This document shows positions 1-6,945 of a stretch of 18,689 bases of DNA, one piece after another; position 1 is the stretch's first letter, and each line of letters starts with the position of its first letter. Origin of the DNA: CAYMWF01 sp964394085 [NCBI: uncultured Gemmatimonadota bacterium] (GTDB taxonomy: Bacteria; GCA-2686955; CAYMWF01); the NCBI GenBank assembly GCA_964394085.1, contig CAYMWF010000094.1, positions 1 to 18,689 on the forward strand, in the 5' to 3' direction. Position numbers and translations under genes: made by a program. The notes beneath the pieces are model-generated. The model was given only the letters and a program-made list of their open reading frames with translations. It was not told the origin of the DNA and made no database searches.

Positions 1-276
1 CTAATAGATTTTAACGATCCTGTTGTCACCTACTCCAATATCGAGGGCGGCTGGGAAGGTGAAGGCAACATAGACACCGATCCCCGGCTCGTCAGTTACG
101 AGGGCATCGACTATCTGCTCCATCCGTGGTCCCCATGTATCGATACCGGCGATCCCGCCGTCGAAGACGCCCTGTACGATTGGCATCCTCTCGTCCCGGA
201 CTGGTACGTAAACGGTGTCCGCTCCGACATGGGAGCGTACGGTGGACCGGGAAACATCGACTGGTTCAAGGACTAG
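1..276 (+). CDS. Secreted beta-helix / choice-of-anchor-Q-type protein, C-terminal fragment
   Basis: This is an open reading frame from the first base to a TAG at 274-276. It gives 91 residues with no start in the window, so it is the C-terminal end of a longer gene. The text contains the pattern seen at the end of right-handed parallel beta-helix (choice-of-anchor Q) surface proteins: VTYSNIEGGWEGEGNIDTDP, then LLHPWSPCIDTGDP, then SDMGAYGGPGN near the end. In that family the repeated strands form a solenoid and the closing 'D(I/M)GAYGG' segment caps it. Such proteins are normally exported and are often linked to polysaccharide or surface functions, but the catalytic part, if any, is outside the window. 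The reverse-strand frame over the same bases is longer but has no recognisable protein character. The family call is from remembered motifs; the specific role is unknown. Confidence 0.8.
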   Translation, partial: LIDFNDPVVTYSNIEGGWEGEGNIDTDPRLVSYEGIDYLLHPWSPCIDTGDPAVEDALYDWHPLVPDWYVNGVRSDMGAYGGPGNIDWFKD

Positions 277-301
277 TACAAATGGAGGGGAAATAGCCAA
301 G

Positions 302-476
302 ATGGATCCTGCTTCAAAAAAAATACTGAAAACTGCTTTCCTATCGGTAAACCGCGCTCGTTCGCCATCTGCTGGAGAGTGATCGTGAAATACAATACTA
401 CAATCTGAAGGATGCAGACGTCTGGCGTCATCTCGGGCGATCCTGGTCTGTACCGGTTCACTGGCTCTTTGCCTGA
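302..476 (+). pseudogene. Possible small frameshifted gene, unknown function
   Basis: An ATG at 302 follows GGAGGGG at 284-290 and opens a 26-codon frame (MDPASKKILKTAFLSVNRAR...) that stops at 380-382. A second frame, open from 351 to the TGA at 474-476, reads TALVRHLLESDREIQYYNLK and continues with DADVWRHLG, which looks like ordinary protein text. Joining the two by a single shift between about 351 and 380 gives a product of about 58 residues. This may be a decayed small gene, a sequencing indel, or chance. I do not recognise the product. The 281-nt gap between the two flanking genes holds nothing else that I can support: no clear promoter or terminator. Confidence 0.22.
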
Positions 477-557
477 AGCGGATTGCCTTTCCCACGAAAG
501 ACCGGGAGCAAGGATTTTCTGTTGTTCCGGTGCATTTCTCCGGGTTAATGTGGACGG

Positions 558-1157
558 ATGAAAGCGGAAAAACCAGCGAGACGGATGTCCGACAAGCTGC
601 GTGCAGGCCGTTTGATGAGGTTCGCCTACCAGCCCGATGAACTGAAACGGGGGCGCGCGTTCGAGGAATTGAGCGAAACCGCGGTGCGGATTGCGGCGAA
701 GGGGGATCTCGAGGATCTCCGCGAGATTATCCGGCGTCTTTTATGGTCGATGAACGATGAGTCGGGAGGAGTCGGGTGGTTCGCGGCCGAGGCGGCTGCC
801 GCAATCATGGTCGGCGTTCCTGCGCTGATCGATGAATACGGAGTTATCCTGGCATCCAACATGCGGATGTCGCCTTTCGAGCCCAGTGTGCACAGGGCGC
901 TTGCGAGAATCATTCCCCTGAAGCCGGAGCTGTTCACGGAGACCGCCGTTGAGCTGGTGGATTCACTGGAAAGCGCAAATGCGGTGGAAAGGGCATGCGC
1001 TGCGATCTGCCTGTCCGCCGTCGATTCAGTGAAGTATGAGCAACGGGTTTCAGAATTGATGGCTGACGATTCGCCATTTTCCCTTTACGATTTCGAAACC
1101 GGAGATGTCGTCGATAAAACAGTAGGTGAAATCGTATCCGGCCTTCAGCGTAAGTGA
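558..1157 (+). CDS. DVU0298-like HEAT-repeat protein
   Basis: The product is 199 residues, mostly alternating amphipathic helices typical of HEAT/ARM-like scaffolds. The stretch around residues 60-80, RRLLWSMNDESGGVGWFAAE, resembles the signature of the DVU0298 family (named after a Desulfovibrio protein): a short HEAT protein of about this size with a conserved 'LLWSLNEESGGIGW'-type motif. Later segments (EPSVHRALARI, ERACAAICLSAV) fit further HEAT helices. No catalytic residues or export signal are visible, so a cytoplasmic protein-interaction role is the best inference. The start at 558 is preceded closely by GGACGG. An alternative ATG at 585 (Met10) is also possible, because the first nine residues are basic and nondescript. 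The gene converges on the large secreted protein gene on the other strand, with 214 nt between them. Confidence 0.75.
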   Translation: MKAEKPARRMSDKLRAGRLMRFAYQPDELKRGRAFEELSETAVRIAAKGDLEDLREIIRRLLWSMNDESGGVGWFAAEAAAAIMVGVPALIDEYGVILASNMRMSPFEPSVHRALARIIPLKPELFTETAVELVDSLESANAVERACAAICLSAVDSVKYEQRVSELMADDSPFSLYDFETGDVVDKTVGEIVSGLQRK

Positions 1158-1271
1158 TTTTATTTTTACAACCTGTGTTTTTTACTTAAAGTATAACCTC
1201 ATCTGACTTTCAGCATCCCCGGCTGAAACAGAGGAACCAGCAAGCCAAAACTTTTCAACATGTCAAGCCGG

Positions 1272-1287
1272 TTCTTCACATGAAGAA
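1272..1287. repeat. Short AT-rich palindrome between convergent genes
   Basis: TTCTTCA-CA-TGAAGAA is a perfect inverted repeat near the middle of the 214-nt space between two converging genes. It has no T-run on either side and a minimal loop, so it is a weak candidate for a bidirectional terminator. A T-rich tract follows the HEAT gene stop (1158-1167), but I see no stem before it. Confidence 0.25.
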
Positions 1288-1371
1288 AACAACGGTGCCG
1301 ACAAAGCCACCGCGGCGGATTCTTCGCGTGACGGGCTTTCAGGATGCGTACCGACACTGGGCGAATATGGA

Positions 1372-3627
1372 TCAGCGTTGGGTGACCCTGATGGCGTCGA
1401 TTCCTATCATCTTTGCAGTCGATTCGCCAGTTACGTCGCCGAGCAGTATGTAGTTCCAGCCGGTCCTGCAGTAATAGGAAGAATCGAGCGTGACCCAGTC
1501 ATCGTAATAGATGTTCTGGTTCACTGATTTCATGAAACTTTGGCCGGTGGCCGAGTGATAGTGGTAATACTCGGCGTTCGTTGTGGTGGCCAGGTTCTGC
1601 GGGATGAATACTTCGAACTTGTAGTTACCCGCTTTCGTGATATTCACCCCCCAGGCAACCCAGTTCGTCCAACCTCCGGACGGCTCGGAATATGTATAAA
1701 TCATCCCGTTGGTGTAAGCATGACCGGCGCCGGGGCTCCCGGTTCCATAGTAATCCGATTCCCAGAACCATTCCGGCGGACCGTTCCTTTCGAACCTGCA
1801 CCGGGGCACGTTCGATGTCTCGTCGTCGATAATTGCCGCGAGACCGCTGCTGCTTCCCGACACGCCGATGAGGAGGCTGACCGAGTTCAGGTTGTAGTTG
1901 CCGTTGTTGTAGCCGGGCCAGTCGTACACCGCCGAAGATTCGTAGTTCGGGTAGCCCGAAGCCTTGTTCCCGTAAGGATCGCGGACGATGACGGAGTGGT
2001 TGCTGTAATACCCGGTGGCCGTGACTATGTGACCGTATTCGGTAAGCATGGTCGACATCACCACCGGCCGTCCCGCATCGAGCTGAGCAGTGAGTTCCGA
2101 CCAGGTGGGCGAAGAGTCGTAGTACGTGGAGCAGCCCGCCCACTGCAGAAAGTTGTTCATCCTGTCCCAGCTTGCGTATCCACCGGGGCAGATGTAACCG
2201 TATAACCCCCTGGCTGGCCTGCCCGAAGGATCGTAAGACACCGAAGAATAGGTGACGTCGCTGTGAGTGAACTGCCCTGCGATGTAGTTGCCCCAGAAAC
2301 TCGTGTGACCGTACGGCCAGGATGCACGGCAGAGCCAGTACGGCAGCTTCTTATATTTCTGCACCGACATGAGGCATGAGGTGGGTCCGCAAGCCCAGTT
2401 CCCGTCGAACCAGTCCGGTGAATCGTAAACCTGGTGGATGAACGGAACACCCCCGACCCTGGAGGTTGCGATGCCGGTCGATGCGGTCTCGAGCAAAGGT
2501 GGAATCACCAGCCTTTTACCAACCTCAACCATGGAGTAAGCCGCGTCGAAAATGGCTTCCGCGGCGGCGGAAGTAACTTCAGCGTTATCGGTGGTGACTA
2601 CAGCGGCGGCGGCGGAAGCTCCATTCGAGGTCGACAACTCTATACCGGAATTTATCCGGCCGAGATCGACCAGCGATCCTGTGGCATCCAGCAGCAGCGG
2701 ATCGATCGTCACCTGGTAAAGACTCCCCGGTCCGCGGCCTGTCACCAGCCGGCAGGAGACATGCAGAAGGCAGCGGTCGGTTTCCGAGCTGCTCCACACG
2801 GGAGCGCCGAACTCGACGAATCCGTTCTCCAGGTTGTGAAAACCTATGAACCGACAGCCGTTTACAGTGTCGACATCCACAAGCCTGACTCCCAGGCCGG
2901 AATGAACGACGGCCAAGAGCTCCCCGCCGGACGACCAGGCCGGAATACCCTCGAAATCCTCGATTACGGTGGTTTGAACTCCTGTTTCGAGATCCATTAC
3001 TTTAACAGCTGCAGCGAAGTAGTCCGTATACGCAACCTTCTCGAACCCGGGCGATACCGCGATATGCTGCACTTCGCAGCCAAGATCGCGGCTTGCTCGG
3101 AGACGGAACTCCCCAAGCGGGTTGCACCCTCCTATTTCGAGCCGTTCTCGCGTTCGCGGTCGCCGCCCGTCAAGGTCGAGGAGAAAGAGCTCGGTACCTG
3201 AAAGATAGGCCAGGCGTCCCGGTCCGAAACTGAAAGGAGCACTCGCGCACAAGCTTCCTTCATGCAGGAGCCACCACCCCTCCCATTCCGGAAGCGGATA
3301 TTCGCCGATGGCGTTCTCGAGCCTCGCCGGGTCCAGCAGTATGGGAGCCTGGATGCCGGTTTCCGAGTTGACGAGCCTGGCACCCAGTAAGCCGGGCCGA
3401 AGCTCCTCCCCCACCAGAAGCTTCCAGTCTCCTGCCGGTTCCGCTGCAGTGAAGCCGGATGGATTCGCCGCTGCAGGTGCGGCGAACATCGCTGCGAACA
3501 CCGCGGCAAACGCAACGACATGCACTGTTTTGAACAGCAGCGGGTCAACCAGCCTGAACAGACCGGTCAAGATGGAATAGAAAAAACACGCGCGTGTCGA
3601 AGCTGGAGATTGGTTCCGCTCGGACAT
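1372..3627 (-). CDS. Secreted beta-propeller / C39-like cysteine peptidase protein with carbohydrate-binding-like C-terminus
   Basis: The protein has 751 residues. The ATG at 3627 is chosen because CCAAGGAGG sits just upstream and the promoter lies inside the longer frame, which could extend to 3753. A long basic N-region precedes a hydrophobic core (about 36-50) and a likely signal peptidase site after Ala54 (PAAA/NPSG). Residues about 100-350 contain TolB/PD40-like strands (VSPGFEKVAYTDY, IPAWSSGGELLAVV), suggesting a beta-propeller. Residues about 390-590 look like a C39-like papain-fold peptidase: VGGVPFIHQVYDS, then Cys413 in WACGPTS, His533 in YGHIVTATGYY, and Asp550 in VRDPYGN, the expected Cys-His-Asp order. 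The last 145 or so residues resemble a golvesin/xanthan-lyase-type beta-sandwich. It probably acts outside the inner membrane; the substrate is unknown. C39-like domains also occur as non-bacteriocin hydrolases, so bacteriocin processing should not be assumed. Confidence 0.82.
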   Translation of the reverse strand: MSERNQSPASTRACFFYSILTGLFRLVDPLLFKTVHVVAFAAVFAAMFAAPAAANPSGFTAAEPAGDWKLLVGEELRPGLLGARLVNSETGIQAPILLDPARLENAIGEYPLPEWEGWWLLHEGSLCASAPFSFGPGRLAYLSGTELFLLDLDGRRPRTRERLEIGGCNPLGEFRLRASRDLGCEVQHIAVSPGFEKVAYTDYFAAAVKVMDLETGVQTTVIEDFEGIPAWSSGGELLAVVHSGLGVRLVDVDTVNGCRFIGFHNLENGFVEFGAPVWSSSETDRCLLHVSCRLVTGRGPGSLYQVTIDPLLLDATGSLVDLGRINSGIELSTSNGASAAAAVVTTDNAEVTSAAAEAIFDAAYSMVEVGKRLVIPPLLETASTGIATSRVGGVPFIHQVYDSPDWFDGNWACGPTSCLMSVQKYKKLPYWLCRASWPYGHTSFWGNYIAGQFTHSDVTYSSVSYDPSGRPARGLYGYICPGGYASWDRMNNFLQWAGCSTYYDSSPTWSELTAQLDAGRPVVMSTMLTEYGHIVTATGYYSNHSVIVRDPYGNKASGYPNYESSAVYDWPGYNNGNYNLNSVSLLIGVSGSSSGLAAIIDDETSNVPRCRFERNGPPEWFWESDYYGTGSPGAGHAYTNGMIYTYSEPSGGWTNWVAWGVNITKAGNYKFEVFIPQNLATTTNAEYYHYHSATGQSFMKSVNQNIYYDDWVTLDSSYYCRTGWNYILLGDVTGESTAKMIGIDAIRVTQR

Positions 3628-3667
3628 GACCGCCTCCTTGGTCTGGATCGGTGTCAGGTATAACAAA

Positions 3668-3696
3668 ATCGTATTCTCATACACGCATTCTGTCAA
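3668..3696 (-). promoter_or_regulatory. Sigma-70-type promoter of the C39-like peptidase gene
   Basis: On the - strand a perfect TTGACA (3696-3691) is followed after exactly 17 nt by TACGAT (3673-3668), which matches 4 of 6 bases of the -10 consensus. Transcription would start near 3661, leaving a leader of about 34 nt that ends in AAGGAGG and the ATG at 3627. This position excludes the longer upstream start at 3753. Confidence 0.65.
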
Positions 3697-3707
3697 GCCG
3701 CGGCTTG
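3694..3707. promoter_or_regulatory. 14-bp palindrome overlapping the -35 box (candidate operator)
   Basis: CAAGCCGCGGCTTG is a perfect 14-bp palindrome that shares its edge with the -35 hexamer of the promoter reading into the C39-like gene. A dimeric repressor or activator bound here would touch RNA polymerase directly. No regulator gene is adjacent in the window. Confidence 0.35.
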
Positions 3708-3754
3708 TAATCCTTTCCAGTTCGAAGCTTAAGCGAATACAAAATATACCCATT

Positions 3755-3883
3755 TCACGGGGGGGGAATTATATCGGCCACTTCAAGATTTCTGAATTTT
3801 CCTGTACCCTCTTCCCAGCCCCAGCCGCCGAGGAGTAGAAGGGAGAGCGTCTTTCTGCCGCCCGCGACCGTAGCCATATCCAT
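3755..3883 (-). CDS. Possible 42-residue hydrophobic small protein
   Basis: An ATG at 3883 begins four bases after the methyltransferase stop (TGA at 3890-3888) and opens a 42-codon frame ending at 3755. The translation has a striking core, RKTLSLLLLGGWGWEEGTG, framed by MATVAGG and a hydrophilic end NLEVADIIPPP. The core is too short for a convincing membrane helix. There is no good Shine-Dalgarno sequence, so translation would depend on coupling to the methyltransferase. It may be a real small gene at the end of the operon, or a piece of a dispersed repeat that happens to be open. I do not know its function. Confidence 0.3.
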   Translation of the reverse strand: MDMATVAGGRKTLSLLLLGGWGWEEGTGKFRNLEVADIIPPP

Positions 3884-3887
3884 GAGG

Positions 3888-4649
3888 TCACATCCCTGTT
3901 GAGCGGCAGATGTAGATCTGTTTGGGCGACTTGCTGCGGAAGGGTTTTTCGTCGAAGGAGCCGAATTTCGAAATGATTTCGAAGTCGTTATGTTCGAGGA
4001 GGGAGTCCATCTCGAGCGGATAGAAGCATCTCATGTCGAGGTTCTGTTCGATCTCTTCGCTTCCGATTCTGTATCTCCAGCGAACCCTGTTGACCTGGGA
4101 AGCTTCGTCGTACGCTGTCTTTTCGGTTATCAGCACGCGGCGGCCGTCTTCGAGCTCGAACCTGCTGATCTCTCTGTAGCCTTTGCTCCCCTCGACCATG
4201 AAATGGATATTCGGATTGAAGACGTCGAAAATGAACAGGCCATTCTCGAGCAGGTGTCTTCGAACACAACCGAAAACCGACTCGACGTCGGCCACCGAAT
4301 AGAAGCACTGGAGGGAATTGAAAGGTATGAAGACCAGGGAATATTTCTTATCGAGGGTGAAACGGGCTGCGTCCTGATTGAAGAACTCGATTTGAACGCC
4401 GCTTCCGGCAGCTTTCTCTTTCGCCCGGTTCAGCATCGAATCCGAATTATCCAGGCCGTCGATATTTATGCCGGCCTCCTTCAAAGGTATTGTCAGTCTT
4501 CCGGTTCCGCAGCATACTTCAAGTATCGCTCCACCTGTTTTCAGGCACCACTTCCGGTAGAAAGGCAGATCATCCTGGTCGGTGCACACGTGATCGTAGA
4601 ATACACCGTCGTGAACGAGGTCGCCGATATGGAGTCTGCCTTCATCCAT
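3888..4649 (-). CDS. Class I SAM-dependent methyltransferase
   Basis: The product is 253 residues with a standard Rossmann-type methyltransferase core. Motif I is AILEVCCGTGRLTIPL (about 41-56), a SAM-binding glycine loop. An acidic residue after strand 2 (GLDNSD, about 65-70) would bind the ribose. A QDAARF segment (about 92-97) is the adenine-contact region, and LVFIPFNSLQCF follows as motif IV. The C-terminal half (about 125-253) is a beta-rich extension common in this PF13649/PF08241-type group and would hold the acceptor substrate, which cannot be named. Its ATG is four bases after the stop of the RND exporter gene and has no strong ribosome-binding site, so it is probably translated by reinitiation. 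It is the third member of a coupled amidohydrolase-exporter-methyltransferase module. The length is normal and the gene is intact. Confidence 0.87.
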   Translation of the reverse strand: MDEGRLHIGDLVHDGVFYDHVCTDQDDLPFYRKWCLKTGGAILEVCCGTGRLTIPLKEAGINIDGLDNSDSMLNRAKEKAAGSGVQIEFFNQDAARFTLDKKYSLVFIPFNSLQCFYSVADVESVFGCVRRHLLENGLFIFDVFNPNIHFMVEGSKGYREISRFELEDGRRVLITEKTAYDEASQVNRVRWRYRIGSEEIEQNLDMRCFYPLEMDSLLEHNDFEIISKFGSFDEKPFRSKSPKQIYICRSTGM

Positions 4650-4653
4650 AGTT

Positions 4654-6945
4654 TCATTTGCCGTAGAGACGGTTCCGGAGCAGCTCGGCGGTCGACGCGA
4701 GCAGGGTCAGCGTTCCCACCGAGGTGGAGACCATGGCGAACACGATCAGCCCGCCGGCGTACTGGATCGGAAGGAAGGTGGAGAAGATCACCGCCGCGAA
4801 GCCCATGTTCGAACCCGCGTCGAGCATGATCGGATATCCCACGTCCTCCATGACGGCGCGGGTGATGCCGTCCTTTCCGACGCCGTTGGCCGAGAAGTTC
4901 CGGAACTGGGCGATGTAGTGCACCGCGAAGTCGACCCCGACCCCGATGATGAGGGAGGAGAGGAGCGCGGTCACGTGGCTGAGCTCCAGCCCGAAAATCC
5001 CCATGAGCCCGAAGTTGAGAATTACGGCCGAGAGCAGCGGAATCACGGCCACGGCGCCCCAGAGTGGTGCTCCGAAGAATATCCAGGTGATGACGAAGAT
5101 TACGAGGACGGACCCCGCGATGCTGATGAGCGAGGACTGGACCACGAGGTCGACGAAATCCCTCAGCATAACCAGGACCCCGGTGATTTCGAGATCGATA
5201 TCCTTCTCTATCTCGGTTCTGCAGAAATGTTTGGTGTCTTCGACGAACCTCACGATCTCGTCCGACGGAATCGACCGCATCATGGCCGTGACGAGGGCGT
5301 TTTCGTAATCGTAGTCGACGAGGGAGCTGAAATCCTCGGGGTCGCCCGACATCGAGTAGAGCGTAAAGAGGTTGTTGACCTGCTCCCTGGTCTCGGGAAT
5401 CGTCTCGTACTCGGGATTGTCGTCCATCACCAGGCGGTGCATCCGGGATATCACGTCGGTTATCGACAGGGTGGTCTTGACCGCCGGGTGCCCGCCTATA
5501 TGCTCCTGGATGGTTTCCATCTCCCGCAGGGTGCCGGGATCCTTGATGTCGCCCGACACTTTCACGGCCAGGTTCATGGTTCCGTTCATCTCGTTGTCGA
5601 GAAATTCGAAGTTCTGCCTTATCGGATTATCGCGCCTGAAAAAGGAGACGATATTTATCTCCACGTCGACGAACGGGATGCCTATGGATGCTGCGGCGAC
5701 CAGCAGAACTCCGGCGGCGAGAACGGTGCCGGGGCGGCGGCGGACCCCGGCTCCGGCCCTGATCACCACCCGCTCCAGAGCGCTCGGTTTCGTGAAAGCA
5801 CGGGAATCGGTATTCCACTTTTTCAGGTACATCAGGGAGGGCAGCATCGTCGAGGAGAGGAACCAGGCCCAGAGGATGCCGAAGGCGATGGTCACCCCGT
5901 ACCCGGTCATCGCCCTGATCGGCGTCGTCACCAGGATGAGAAAAGCCGTGGATGTGGTTATCGACGTCAGGAAGACCGGGAGCATCAGCGCGTTCATGGT
6001 GGCGCGCACCGAGCTCTCGGTGTCCTTCCGTTCTCTCATCTCCTTGAAAAAACGCGCGATTATATGCACTCCGTCCGAATTGGCGATGGTCAGGAGGATG
6101 ATCGGCATCGAAGTGTTCATCACGCTGAAGTAGAACCTGTTCGAGCCTGTGAGATGGACGACCCAGCCCATGAAACCCATCATCGATACGGCGGAGAAAC
6201 CGATGACCGCCAGCACCATGGCGACGCCGGGAACGCTGCGGAGATTTCCGAGCATAACGATGAGCATCAGGATTACGCCGATCCGGAGGAGCTTGAAAAC
6301 GTCGGCCCGGATCAGGGAAGGAACCGCTCCCCGGACGTATGGGTATCCGCCCAGGCGGACGTCGTACCCGGCCAGGTGATCATCCGATATGTTTTCGACG
6401 ATGGACGATAGATGATTCGATTCTATACCCGTGACCGGCCGAATGACGATCTGGATGTAGTCGCCGTTGTCGCCGAGGGCCATGTCCCTGATGTCGGGAT
6501 TCCGGTCGAGATACGCCCGTATATCTTCGACCTCTTCTTCGGTAAGATCCCTGTAGGGTTGAAGTTCGGCGACCTCGATGAAACCTTCGTCCCCGTCCAT
6601 CCGCTGGAGCGTGGACAGGCTGACGACTTCGTCGATCTCGGGCACCGCCTCGAAAGCTTCGCTGACGTCCCACAGGTCGGCCAGCGCTTTGGGGGTAAGC
6701 ATCGACTGACCCGGCGTGCCGAAAGCCACCAGCAGGATATCGGTGGAACCGAATTCCTCCCAGACCTGGTCGAGAAGGATTTTTGAAGGAAGATCCTCCG
6801 GAAGCATCTTGAATATGTCGTCGTCGATCACCACCCACCTGACACCCGACCCGACCACGACCGAAAGAAGCAGCGAAACGAGCAGCACCGTTTTCGGGCG
6901 GGTGATGGCGAGCTCTATGAAGAAATGTTTGAGCCCACCTTTCAT
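4654..6945 (-). CDS. RND superfamily (MMPL/SSD-type) exporter
   Basis: The protein has 763 residues and the duplicated layout of MMPL/hydrophobe-exporter RND proteins. TM1 is at about 18-38, followed by a large periplasmic loop, a bundle of helices at about 220-375, a TM near 400-420, a second loop, and a final bundle at about 620-755. Key motifs are NSDGVHIIARF in the first bundle and GVGVDFAVHYI (about 668-678) in the second. The Asp in each is the expected proton-relay residue. It would sit in the inner membrane and move a lipid-like or small hydrophobic substrate using the proton gradient. It is the size of the single-gene 'putative RND superfamily exporter' group, shorter than AcrB, and no membrane-fusion partner is adjacent. 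Its ATG overlaps the amidohydrolase stop by one base (TGATG), and GGGGAGG lies seven bases upstream inside that gene. Confidence 0.9.
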   Translation of the reverse strand: MKGGLKHFFIELAITRPKTVLLVSLLLSVVVGSGVRWVVIDDDIFKMLPEDLPSKILLDQVWEEFGSTDILLVAFGTPGQSMLTPKALADLWDVSEAFEAVPEIDEVVSLSTLQRMDGDEGFIEVAELQPYRDLTEEEVEDIRAYLDRNPDIRDMALGDNGDYIQIVIRPVTGIESNHLSSIVENISDDHLAGYDVRLGGYPYVRGAVPSLIRADVFKLLRIGVILMLIVMLGNLRSVPGVAMVLAVIGFSAVSMMGFMGWVVHLTGSNRFYFSVMNTSMPIILLTIANSDGVHIIARFFKEMRERKDTESSVRATMNALMLPVFLTSITTSTAFLILVTTPIRAMTGYGVTIAFGILWAWFLSSTMLPSLMYLKKWNTDSRAFTKPSALERVVIRAGAGVRRRPGTVLAAGVLLVAAASIGIPFVDVEINIVSFFRRDNPIRQNFEFLDNEMNGTMNLAVKVSGDIKDPGTLREMETIQEHIGGHPAVKTTLSITDVISRMHRLVMDDNPEYETIPETREQVNNLFTLYSMSGDPEDFSSLVDYDYENALVTAMMRSIPSDEIVRFVEDTKHFCRTEIEKDIDLEITGVLVMLRDFVDLVVQSSLISIAGSVLVIFVITWIFFGAPLWGAVAVIPLLSAVILNFGLMGIFGLELSHVTALLSSLIIGVGVDFAVHYIAQFRNFSANGVGKDGITRAVMEDVGYPIMLDAGSNMGFAAVIFSTFLPIQYAGGLIVFAMVSTSVGTLTLLASTAELLRNRLYGK

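Noticed and set aside
1-495. - strand frame of 164 codons over the left end
   Set aside because: The + strand frame 1-276 has the beta-helix end pattern; the reverse frame lacks any.
4918-6411. Long + strand open frame of 497 codons opposite the exporter gene
   Set aside because: It is His/Asp/Glu/Arg-rich without domain pattern, mirrors the codon use of a clear RND gene on the other strand, and has no ribosome-binding site.
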